Part shown: piece by piece, positions 1 through 7,108 of the stretch
Position numbering within the stretch: position 1 is the stretch's first letter
How the letters are laid out: each line of letters opens with the position of its first letter
Origin: Desulfobacteraceae bacterium
GTDB taxonomy: Bacteria; Desulfobacterota; Desulfobacteria; Desulfobacterales; Desulfatirhabdiaceae
Direction: 5' to 3'
DNA length: 9,661 nucleotides
Assembly: GCA_027325475.1 (NCBI GenBank)
Contig: DAIEFO010000062.1
Coordinates: 1 to 9,661, forward strand
Notes under the pieces: model-generated
Databases searched by the model: none
What the model saw: only the letters and a program-made list of their open reading frames with translations
What the model was told of the DNA's origin: nothing
Position numbers and translations under genes: made by a program

Positions 1-1
1 A

Positions 2-55
2 GCCAAAATAACGCTTTTGTCATCATACTGTAAGCCGGATGCTCCCGACAAATGA
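2..55 (+). CDS. possible C-terminal tail of an upstream gene (partial)
   Basis: The frame starting at base 2 is open to a TGA at 53-55 and would end in ...SSYCKPDAPDK. Its stop overlaps the ATG at 52 of the next gene as ATGA, the same coupling seen between the next two genes at 678-681, which is why I prefer this frame. Only 17 codons are visible and no family can be recognised. A second frame, open from base 1 to a TAA at 31-33, is an alternative tail, so the reading is tentative. Confidence 0.35.
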   Translation, partial: AKITLLSSYCKPDAPDK

Positions 56-681
56 AAAACGCCATGAGAATTGTCATCGCCCGCCATATGGAAACGGTTG
101 ATAACCGGCGGGGCATCATTCTTGGCCGGCAGGATTCCCCGCCTGTCGAATCGGCGCTTAAACACAGCCGCCAGATGGCGGCCCTGATGGCGTATCCAGG
201 AACAGGCCTCGTTGTGTCTTCACCGCTGGGCAGGGCGGTTTCAACCGCAGGCATATTTTCCACCACTCTGAATTGGGAAATGGGCATAATGGAAAATTTC
301 ACAGAGCTTTCCTGCGGAAAATGGGAAGGACTGCCCCGTCTTTCGGTTCTGCAACCAGGGCGCCCGCTGCGCCGTACATGGCATGAACGTCCCGGAGACG
401 GCGAAAGCTGTCAAAGCGCATCGCACCGTGTGGCGGAGGGCATACGCCGCCTGAAAAGCCTGGATTACGATACCATTCTGATTGTCGGCCATGCTGCCGT
501 CAATCAGGTTTTTCTCCGGATTTGGCTTTCTCTGACGACGGCGGAAGCGCTGACGATTCAGCATCCGCATGATCTCCTCTATCAGGTTGATCCGCCGTCT
601 GATCGTTTGTCCGGCGATTGGCATGTTTCCTGGACGCACCGTTCGGGTGCTGCAGGAGAGGGACTTTGGCTCCGAAAATGA
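52..681 (+). CDS. histidine phosphatase superfamily protein (RHM variant)
   Basis: Likely a cytoplasmic phosphatase of the branch-1 histidine phosphatase (phosphoglycerate mutase-like) superfamily, 209 residues, about the usual length. The N-terminus carries A-R-H-M-E-T, matching the RHGET motif with its phospho-accepting histidine, but Met replaces the usual Gly. SSPLGRAVSTA supplies the second conserved Arg, FTELSCGKWEG the catalytic acid region, and IVGHAAVNQ the second active-site His, so all core catalytic residues are present. The usual D-x-PLT-x-x-G-x-x-QA stretch is degenerate (DSPPVESALKHSRQ). ATG 52 has only a weak Shine-Dalgarno; ATG 64 (MRIVIARH) is an equally reasonable start giving 205 residues. 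The gene ends in an ATGA overlap with the radical SAM gene, implying co-transcription and translational coupling. The overall pattern resembles CobC-type alpha-ribazole phosphatases, but the substrate cannot be assigned from sequence; no B12-synthesis genes are visible. Confidence 0.82.
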   Translation: MKNAMRIVIARHMETVDNRRGIILGRQDSPPVESALKHSRQMAALMAYPGTGLVVSSPLGRAVSTAGIFSTTLNWEMGIMENFTELSCGKWEGLPRLSVLQPGRPLRRTWHERPGDGESCQSASHRVAEGIRRLKSLDYDTILIVGHAAVNQVFLRIWLSLTTAEALTIQHPHDLLYQVDPPSDRLSGDWHVSWTHRSGAAGEGLWLRK

Positions 682-2120
682 CCCGATTTATCACTAAGCA
701 GCATCAAAAGCGTATTCTACTGATAGAGCCTCCCTTTTACCGACTGTACGAATCGGGATATGCGCTGGTGAAATATCCGTTATCTCTTGCCTGTCTTGCA
801 TTTGCTGTCAGGGAATATACAGACTGGGATGTCAGGGTATTCAATGCGGATTTTGCACCCGTCAGCGCTCCTTTTGATATCACCTGGATGACGGGAGGCG
901 GCTATGACAGATATATGGAAAATCTCGAAAATCCGTCATTCGGGATATGGAGCGCCATCCGCTCCGTGCTGTCGGCGTACCGGCCTTCGGTAATCGGAAT
1001 TTCGGTAAAATCGTCCAGCCTGACCGCAGCCTGCCGTATCGCCAGTATTGCGAAAAATATTGATCCGTCCTCCATCATTGTCGTTGGCGGCCCTCACCCT
1101 TCCGCTACCGGTGCCGAGATGCTGAAAAACAGCGATATCGACATATGTGTTGCCGGAGAAGGGGAAACGACACTGGTGGAATTGCTTCAAGCCATTGAAG
1201 CGGGCGGCTCTCTTGATGGTATCGACGGCCTGTTTTTTCGAAACGGTACGGAATACAGATGTACCCCTCCCCGTGCGCTCTCGGCCATTCTTGACGTTCC
1301 GGGATTTCCATTTCAGTACGCGCAGGAGACCCTGATCGGCTGCGAGGATTATCCCAGCGCCGCTTTCAGCTATATTTTCGCTACCCGGGGATGTCCGCAT
1401 CACTGCTTCTTCTGTGGTTCGCGGGAGATATGGGGAAGAAAACCTCGTTTCCGGTCTCCCGAACACGTTGCCGCGGAAATCACCTTTCTGCGGCATATGG
1501 GCGTTACAAGCTTTCACTTTGATGACGATACCTTCGGCGTTACCAGCGATTATCTGCAACGTCTCTGCCATACCCTGCAACGTTTGTGTCCCGGCATTGT
1601 CTGGAGCTGTGAAATTCATGTGCGGCTGGTCAATGATACCCATATCCGTCTCATGAAAAAAGCCGGATGCAGAATGATTCAACTTGGAATTGAATCGGGA
1701 AACAACGGTATCCTGAAAAATATCAGGAAGGGCTTTGTCATCGGGGAAGCGCTTGCGGCCTGTCGTCTCATTGTCCGTCACGGTATTCGTCTTCACACTT
1801 TTTTTATGGCGGGTTTTCCATGGGAAACCGAAACGACCCTTTCCGATACCCGGATGGTCATGGAAGCCATTGAATGCGAGAAGATCATCTACAGCCTTTT
1901 CACGCCGTATCCCGGAACGGAAGCTTTCCGGTTATGTCAGGTGGAAGGGCTTATCTCCGAACGTTACAGTCCGGCTCTCTTCGGGCACCAGAGCCCCCGA
2001 AACTGCTTCTGCCTGCATCTGACGCCTGAGCGCTTTCGGGCAATTTCACGGGATATGGAAGCGCTGGTGGTTAAAAAGAACCACGCAGGCAGGCATGCCG
2101 CTGCTCCAGATCCGTTATAA
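678..2120 (+). CDS. B12-binding domain radical SAM protein
   Basis: A 480-residue cytoplasmic enzyme with an N-terminal cobalamin-binding Rossmann-like domain (about residues 10-190; hallmark stretches VIGISVKSSSLTAA, IIVVGGPHPSA and CVAGEGETT) and a radical SAM TIM-barrel core (about 230-430). The [4Fe-4S] motif is C239-P-H-H-C243-F-F-C246 (C-x3-C-x2-C). FHFDDDTFG, LGIESGNNGILKNI and MAGFPWET are typical later core segments. This is the BchE/P-methylase-type architecture, whose members do methylations, ring closures and other radical chemistry on lipids, porphyrins, phosphonates or antibiotics; the substrate here is unknown. As in many of this class, a DxHxxG cobalamin lower-ligand motif is not obvious. 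I chose ATG 678 because it overlaps the upstream TGA as ATGA and starts just before the B12 domain; AGGAGAG at 654-660 is 17 bases upstream, a long spacing. An in-frame ATG at 618 lies inside the phosphatase gene. The 3' end overlaps the convergent glycosyltransferase gene by 50 bp. Confidence 0.9.
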   Translation: MTRFITKQHQKRILLIEPPFYRLYESGYALVKYPLSLACLAFAVREYTDWDVRVFNADFAPVSAPFDITWMTGGGYDRYMENLENPSFGIWSAIRSVLSAYRPSVIGISVKSSSLTAACRIASIAKNIDPSSIIVVGGPHPSATGAEMLKNSDIDICVAGEGETTLVELLQAIEAGGSLDGIDGLFFRNGTEYRCTPPRALSAILDVPGFPFQYAQETLIGCEDYPSAAFSYIFATRGCPHHCFFCGSREIWGRKPRFRSPEHVAAEITFLRHMGVTSFHFDDDTFGVTSDYLQRLCHTLQRLCPGIVWSCEIHVRLVNDTHIRLMKKAGCRMIQLGIESGNNGILKNIRKGFVIGEALAACRLIVRHGIRLHTFFMAGFPWETETTLSDTRMVMEAIECEKIIYSLFTPYPGTEAFRLCQVEGLISERYSPALFGHQSPRNCFCLHLTPERFRAISRDMEALVVKKNHAGRHAAAPDPL

Positions 2121-3318
2121 TACGCTGGCCGATTGCATATTTGTCAAAATCGAAAGGAAGCCGCGTGCGGCGGCGTCCGACGATATCCTGGATAACGGTT
2201 GTCGGAGGCTCCTTCAGGACAGTTTCTTCCGAAAGCACGATGATATTGTCATGCGGAATTATCGCCGCTCTGGCTTCCTGTTCTCCGCTGGAATGCGCTT
2301 CCGGTACGACGATGGCTTTGACGCCTGTCAGCAGAAGCTCGTTGATCGTATTATAGCCGGCCCGGCAGATCACCAGTTCCGATGCGTGGATAAGATCGAT
2401 AAGGGGGTAAAAGAAAGGAAGAAACCGGACCTGTGCCGCGAGAAAATGACGCTGAATGTTCTCAAGAACCTCTTTTTTCAGATAGGGGTCGATAACAAAG
2501 ATTATCTGATGCGTCCTGTCAATACCATTGATATGACAGGCTTTCAGCAGATGGATGCATAACGTGGCAATATCGCCGTAACGGGATAACGACATCAGGA
2601 CGATGGGCTTGTCCGTGAGTCTGAAGCGGTGTTGGACTTCACTTCGATGCGGCAGTTCATCGAGGCGCTTGTCGGTGATCCTTCCCACACAGGCAACCTC
2701 CGTAGTTGCAGAAAGTTTCAGCTCTTCATACCGGCGCCGGTTCAATATGTCGCTATCATCGAAAATGTAGATATAATCCATCTTGCTGACCAGATGGTCG
2801 AGGCGATGCGGCCCGCACGCAGCCAGAAATTCTCCGTCCGGGCCCATGATTCCGCGGGAAAAGGCCACGCTGATAAAACGGCCGGTGCGTCGGTTTCGTT
2901 CGAGAATTGTTGCCATTTCATCCAGAAGGCCGCCCATGTAATGTTCGATCATGACGACATCCGGCTGGAAGCAGCGGCAGGTTTCGGCAATGATTTTCCT
3001 GCGCAACCGCATGACGGCGTCAAGCGTCATTTCCTTGAGATAGCGGGGCTTGAATACCGGGCGTTCGCAACCGGCTGCAGCACATTTTAACGGCGCATTC
3101 GGCGTTGTTTCATGATCCGTGATCATTTTTTCGACGCCAGGCAGTTTCACCACTTCGATTCCTTCCCGAAGCAAAATATGGGGAATGGACGTGCCTGACA
3201 GCACCAGAAAATCGATATCGGGCCGCCATTTCTGAATTCCGGTGATAATGGCCCTTGCCCTGAAGACATGGCCGACGCCTGTAGAATTGTGCGTATAATA
3301 AAGGATGCGCCGTATCAT
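2071..3318 (-). CDS. GT28/MurG-like glycosyltransferase
   Basis: A predicted GT-B fold glycosyltransferase of 415 residues. The N-terminal domain opens with a beta strand and glycine loop, ILYYTHNSTGVGHVFRA (residues 5-21), comparable to the G-x-G-H acceptor loop of MurG/UGT-type enzymes. The C-terminal half has a second Rossmann-like domain with LMSLSRYGDI (241-250), then ELVICRAGYNTINELLLTG (314-332) and VVPEAHSSGEQEARA (337-351). This RAG-x-x-T-x-x-E-L-L and distal E-Q-x-x-RA pattern is the usual nucleotide-sugar donor site in GT28-like enzymes. There is no signal peptide or membrane segment, so it probably acts at the cytoplasmic face on a sugar-nucleotide donor; the acceptor is unknown. 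ATG 3318 was chosen because the conserved strand starts immediately after it and AAAGG lies five bases upstream; ATGs at 3330, 3336 and 3372 extend the same frame. It is divergent from the transporter fusion and convergent with the radical SAM gene. Confidence 0.78.
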   Translation of the reverse strand: MIRRILYYTHNSTGVGHVFRARAIITGIQKWRPDIDFLVLSGTSIPHILLREGIEVVKLPGVEKMITDHETTPNAPLKCAAAGCERPVFKPRYLKEMTLDAVMRLRRKIIAETCRCFQPDVVMIEHYMGGLLDEMATILERNRRTGRFISVAFSRGIMGPDGEFLAACGPHRLDHLVSKMDYIYIFDDSDILNRRRYEELKLSATTEVACVGRITDKRLDELPHRSEVQHRFRLTDKPIVLMSLSRYGDIATLCIHLLKACHINGIDRTHQIIFVIDPYLKKEVLENIQRHFLAAQVRFLPFFYPLIDLIHASELVICRAGYNTINELLLTGVKAIVVPEAHSSGEQEARAAIIPHDNIIVLSEETVLKEPPTTVIQDIVGRRRTRLPFDFDKYAIGQRIITDLEQRHACLRGSF

Positions 3319-3357
3319 TTTGCCTTTCATTGCCATCGCTGCGTTTTCATGATAGGG

Positions 3358-3386
3358 ATATAACACTGCCATGCTATTGAAATCAA
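3358..3386. promoter_or_regulatory. candidate overlapping divergent promoters
   Basis: The 69 bases between the two divergent start codons must serve both genes. On the minus strand TTGATT (3386-3381) is followed after 17 bases by TTATAT (3363-3358), a weak promoter for the glycosyltransferase. On the plus strand TATAAC (3359-3364) could be the -10 for the transporter fusion, but no good -35 is seen. The two would share the same TATA stretch and so could not easily be occupied together. The matches are modest and the call is tentative. Confidence 0.25.
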
Positions 3387-3387
3387 T

Positions 3388-6048
3388 ATGGAAAAATTGT
3401 TGAATGACAAGATTTCGGATAACGCCATGAAAGATTTCCTCAGCAGAAAACTCAATCTGTATGACCATGAACGCCGGACATGCCAGTGGGCGGTCTCGCT
3501 TTTCTTTTTCATCTTTTTCTTTCTGGGAATATTCCGAAGCTATGTGGACGCCACCTTTTTAAAGCGCTACGGAGCGGAACAGATTCCCGTCATGCTGCTG
3601 ATCAACGGCGTTCTTACGGTGGCGCTGTTTCATCTGATCTCTCAGGTTTTCAGGCAAGTGAGCGACGTCATGCTGACGGCGGGCTGTATGATTTTATGCG
3701 CGGTTCTGATTGCCATTCTGTATTTTATGGTGCTGAAGGGAACCCTCATAGCCTATCCCCTTCTTTTTCAGCTTATGAACATTCAGGACTCTTTCTTTCT
3801 CGTGTATCTCTGGAATATTGCCGCCGATATGTTTGATGCCCGGCAGGGAAAACGAATTTTCCCGCTCATCACCGCCGGGCAGGTGCTTGGCGCCGCCTTG
3901 GGAAGTATGATTGTTGCCCCCCTTGCCAGCGTTGCGGGCTATAATTCCCCGCTTGTTATTGTCGCTGCCGGTTATTTTTTGATCGGAATCGTTTTGGCCG
4001 GCGCCGCGTCCCACGGGGTTTCGCTGACGGAGCATCGCAGAAAAACGCCGGAACAGGCTCACCGAAAACCCGGTGAAGTGATTGCGCTGGTCAGGGAATA
4101 CCCCATCATCCGATATCTTCTGGTCAATGCTTTTATCCCCAATCTTCTTTTGCCGGTTTTTACCTACCAGTTTGCGGTTATCGCCCAGAACGCCTTTCAC
4201 TCCGAACGTGCTCTGTTGACATTTATAGGCGTTTTCCGAGGCGTAAGCACCCTGCTTGCTTTTTTACTTATGCTTGTCATGGGTAAATTCTATACCCGGA
4301 TCGGCCTGACGAAGGCGTCTTTTTTTCACCCTGTCAACTTTCTGGCTGTGTTTGCCGGTCTTGGTGCATCGTTTCATATTGCGGTTGCAGCGTACGGACA
4401 GTTTTCGGTACTTACGATTCAGCGGGCCATCGCAGGACCCATCAACAGAATCTTCTTCAACCTGGTTCCAAAACGCATTGCCAGATGGAGCCGGATTTTT
4501 ATCGGCGGTAGCGTTGTCAAGGCGTCCGTAATTGTCAGCGCGCTGGGCATGGTGATTCTGAAAAAGTTTTTTCCGGCCCGTGATCTGGCGTTTCCGGCAG
4601 CCCTTCTGGCATTGTACTGGATTTATGAAACCGGCCGTTTTTACCGGTGTTTCCGCACCGGGCTGAAACAGACGCTCATGGATCAATCCATTGATTACAG
4701 CCAGGTTGAAACGGGTCTGGGGATACCTTACATTTCTTTTCCGGAATCTTTGGAGCTGGATATGAATGCCGGTATGCTGGATAACGCTTTTCCAGCGCAA
4801 CCGGGAGAGGCTCTGGAGCGCATCGATGATCCTGATGAAATCGTTCGGGCACAGGCGATAAGCGCTATTTCCGGAAGCGATGAAGTCAGGGCAATTAACC
4901 GGCTGATGGAAAGACTGACCGATGTCGGCGTTGTCCGCAGGACGGAGATCGATTGTCTGTCATATTACGGCAGCCGGTTTCAGCCCTTTTTCGAAGCGGT
5001 TCTTGCTAATGCACCTCTTCGGATGCAGCAAGGCATCATCGAGGCCATGCGACTTTCCGGAAAAAAGCATGTGCCGTTGGCCTTTATCGGACAGGAACTG
5101 GAAAAAATATATCATGCCATCGCAATGATAGAGATTTTATCGGAAGAATCGCCGTCGCCGAGCACGGATATGCTGATTACCCATCTGAAGGAAGTCAATG
5201 AGGACTCTCTGAAACTGATTTTTCAGGCTATGAGGATCGGCAATGAAGACATCGGCCTCATTTATGAGGCGCTTCGCACGGACAGGGCCGCTGTTGCCGC
5301 AGAATTGCTGGAATCCATACTTCAACCTGAAATTACAGGGCTTCTCATGCCGCTGATCGAAAATATCTCTTCAAAAGATAAAATCATGAAAGGAAGACGC
5401 CTGCTGTGTTTCCGGAAGTTTGGAAATCTTGATTCCCTTCTGTTTTTACTGGGAGAAAGTCCCGATCCGACAACCCGCATGCTTACCGCTTTTGTCGTCG
5501 GGGAACATGCGCCGGAACCTTTTTATTATCCCACTATCGAACGGCTGCTGAACGATTTGCAGGAAAATGTGCGGCAGACAGCCGCCTATGCCATGAAAAA
5601 AATTACCGGGGGCGATACCTATATGCCGGAAATCATCTTCAATATGAACATCCTGAAAAAAACGCCGTTATTTGATGGCATGACCATCCGGGCGCTGGAA
5701 GCTGTCGGCGCCATTGTCCGGCAGCGATTTTATAAAGCCGGCGATATTGTCATCAGGGAGCGTGATCCCATCGATGCTCTCTTTTGCATCATTAACGGCA
5801 GGCTTGATCTGTATGTACAGTATGGGCATCCGGGCCGTCGAGTTGTCAGAACGCTTTCCGAAGGGGCTATTTTTGGAGAGCGTTCCCTTTTTACGCATCA
5901 CCCCGCCGCGGAAACCCATGTCGTGGCGTCAGATTTTATGGAGGCATATGTCATTGACCATGAATACATCCGGGAGTTGATGAATATTTATCCGCAAATC
6001 GGCGTTAATATGGCCAGGTTCTTCGCGCTTCAGCTTGAATCCGCCTGA
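3388..6048 (+). CDS. NTT/MFS-like nucleotide transporter fused to HEAT-like repeats and a CNB domain
   Basis: An 886-residue inner-membrane protein with three parts. Residues about 32-415 form a polytopic MFS-like domain with roughly 10-12 hydrophobic helices (for example 34-50, 67-86, 95-116, 187-208, 242-262, 283-299, 369-392). FLKRYGAEQIPVM, NIAADMFDARQGKRIFPLI and RAIAGPINRIFFNLVP recall the ATP/ADP translocase (Tlc/NTT) family, so it may move nucleotides or a related metabolite. Residues about 470-740 are soluble helical repeats of HEAT type (DPDEIVRAQAISAISG; LQENVRQTAAYAMKKI). Residues about 750-886 are a cyclic-nucleotide-binding fold with the jelly-roll pattern LFDGMTIRALE...FYKAGDIVIRERD...IINGRLDLYV...GAIFGERSLF. 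Its phosphate cassette keeps G830-E831, but the Arg expected near 841 is Ala, so canonical cAMP binding is doubtful. ATG 3388 gives the longest product; ATG 3427, with a GGA seven bases upstream, is a good alternative (873 residues). The last 44 bp overlap the convergent glycosyltransferase gene. Transport substrate and ligand are unknown. Confidence 0.82.
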   Translation: MEKLLNDKISDNAMKDFLSRKLNLYDHERRTCQWAVSLFFFIFFFLGIFRSYVDATFLKRYGAEQIPVMLLINGVLTVALFHLISQVFRQVSDVMLTAGCMILCAVLIAILYFMVLKGTLIAYPLLFQLMNIQDSFFLVYLWNIAADMFDARQGKRIFPLITAGQVLGAALGSMIVAPLASVAGYNSPLVIVAAGYFLIGIVLAGAASHGVSLTEHRRKTPEQAHRKPGEVIALVREYPIIRYLLVNAFIPNLLLPVFTYQFAVIAQNAFHSERALLTFIGVFRGVSTLLAFLLMLVMGKFYTRIGLTKASFFHPVNFLAVFAGLGASFHIAVAAYGQFSVLTIQRAIAGPINRIFFNLVPKRIARWSRIFIGGSVVKASVIVSALGMVILKKFFPARDLAFPAALLALYWIYETGRFYRCFRTGLKQTLMDQSIDYSQVETGLGIPYISFPESLELDMNAGMLDNAFPAQPGEALERIDDPDEIVRAQAISAISGSDEVRAINRLMERLTDVGVVRRTEIDCLSYYGSRFQPFFEAVLANAPLRMQQGIIEAMRLSGKKHVPLAFIGQELEKIYHAIAMIEILSEESPSPSTDMLITHLKEVNEDSLKLIFQAMRIGNEDIGLIYEALRTDRAAVAAELLESILQPEITGLLMPLIENISSKDKIMKGRRLLCFRKFGNLDSLLFLLGESPDPTTRMLTAFVVGEHAPEPFYYPTIERLLNDLQENVRQTAAYAMKKITGGDTYMPEIIFNMNILKKTPLFDGMTIRALEAVGAIVRQRFYKAGDIVIRERDPIDALFCIINGRLDLYVQYGHPGRRVVRTLSEGAIFGERSLFTHHPAAETHVVASDFMEAYVIDHEYIRELMNIYPQIGVNMARFFALQLESA

Positions 6049-7066
6049 AGAGCGCATGATATCGGAAAGCCCTGTTCTCCCAGTCGTGTTCTCTCGCCAT
6101 ATAAGACATGACCGTTTCTTTGTGGCCGGATATCTGTTCTTTCATCATCGACACTGCTGTTGCGGCTGCATCATCGGCATCACCGTACCGGAAAATATTC
6201 CCCCATTCCGTAATCTTCACAAGATCATTATTGACAATGCGTTCTTCGGAAAGGACTCTGAGGCCGCCTCTCAGATACGAATAAATCTTTGACAGATCAT
6301 TGTCGAAAGGATGCGGCCCCGGAGCTACTGCCAGCCCTATGCGGGCATGTCGTATATAATTCCAGATGCTGTCTTCTTTCATTTCGCCATGTTGAACGAT
6401 TAGCGGCGAGAGACGCCAGGTTTGTCCATTCTCATAAAGGCGGTATTTGTTCTGGCCGATATAATGCACACGGGCGACGCCCCTTAGCCTTTCGGCGATG
6501 TCGCTGATCATCTCAGCCATTCTGCCTGAAGCAAGGCTGCCGAGAAAAAGAACGGCCTGTTCGTTGCTGTCGTAGGGGCTTCTGCCTTTCGGAGGCAGGA
6601 CAGATGGGCATCCGGTAGGGACCAGCACGATGTTCTCAGGTTTTCCGTATAGCCTGTGCCAGCGTTCAGCGTTTTCCTTATTGTTGAAAATCACCGCAGA
6701 CGATCGCTTCCGAATCATTTCCTGGCATTTCAGAAGTCTTGAACGCCATGCTTCATCCCGTTCGGGGAGATTTTCATCAACGACCCTTACCAGCCGGGAT
6801 ACGACAGCTCCTTTGAAACCCGCGATCAATTCCATGGAAAAATGATAACAGGTCTTTAATATATCATATCGCCTGTTATTCTGAAGATAATCGACTGGAT
6901 ATACGGAAATCCCGCAGGCTGTCAGACAGGGCTCTTCCACGGGTGCCAGGATGTCCACTTGCATGCCGCACTTGTTAAGTCTCTCCGTAAGGGCGTTTAG
7001 ACGAAGAATATCAATTCCAACCAGCGGCTGACAGGGGTCTTTATGGAAAACGAAGCCTATTTTCAT
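6005..7066 (-). CDS. GT4-like family glycosyltransferase
   Basis: A predicted GT-B glycosyltransferase of 353 residues. It begins with the strand MKIGFVFHKD, then VGIDILRLNALTERLNKCGMQVDILAP, the normal N-terminal layout of GT1/GT4 enzymes (G-x-x-x-R-x-x-x-L followed by a G-x-x-V-x-V/I strand). The linker contains AVIFNNKENAERWHRLYG and NIVLVPTGCP. The donor domain contains VLFLGSLASGRMAEMI (172-187), HYIGQN and DNDLSKIYSYLRGGLRVL (255-272), which corresponds to the S-x-K-x-x-x-Y-x-x-x-G-x-P-V stretch of the family. A classical E-x7-E motif is not clear, so the exact family is uncertain. It probably acts at the cytoplasmic membrane face on a surface-glycan or glycolipid precursor. ATG 7066 is preferred because it starts exactly at the first conserved strand; ATG 7090 adds eight residues. 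It lies 42 bases after glucokinase on the same strand, so an operon is likely, and it overlaps the transporter fusion by 44 bp tail to tail. Confidence 0.8.
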   Translation of the reverse strand: MKIGFVFHKDPCQPLVGIDILRLNALTERLNKCGMQVDILAPVEEPCLTACGISVYPVDYLQNNRRYDILKTCYHFSMELIAGFKGAVVSRLVRVVDENLPERDEAWRSRLLKCQEMIRKRSSAVIFNNKENAERWHRLYGKPENIVLVPTGCPSVLPPKGRSPYDSNEQAVLFLGSLASGRMAEMISDIAERLRGVARVHYIGQNKYRLYENGQTWRLSPLIVQHGEMKEDSIWNYIRHARIGLAVAPGPHPFDNDLSKIYSYLRGGLRVLSEERIVNNDLVKITEWGNIFRYGDADDAAATAVSMMKEQISGHKETVMSYMAREHDWENRAFRYHALFRRIQAEARRTWPY

Positions 7067-7108
7067 GGAAAATTCTTTCTGAAAGTCCATATAGACCGGA
7101 AGTCTGGT

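Noticed and set aside
1..33. Alternative upstream gene tail ending at TAA 31-33
   Set aside because: Equally open, but it lacks the ATGA overlap that links the neighbouring genes; it cannot be excluded.
618..677. ATG 618 as the radical SAM start
   Set aside because: It would place 20 extra non-conserved residues inside the phosphatase coding sequence; ATG 678 has the ATGA junction.
936..1796. A 286-codon minus-strand open frame inside the radical SAM gene
   Set aside because: It lies wholly antisense to a gene with clear B12 and radical SAM motifs, shows no family features, and is of the low-complexity R/G/N-rich kind typical of shadow frames.
2067..2084. Hairpin GTGGTT/AACCAC as a rho-independent terminator
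   Set aside because: The stem is only 6 bp and neither strand has a T-run after it; it also lies within both coding ends.
2095..3090. Plus-strand open frames of 155 and 153 codons
   Set aside because: Both are antisense to the glycosyltransferase, whose donor-site motifs are clear; neither translation shows recognisable domains.
3694..4800. Minus-strand frames of 168 and 178 codons
   Set aside because: They are the reverse of hydrophobic transporter helices and read as charged, repetitive sequence without a fold.
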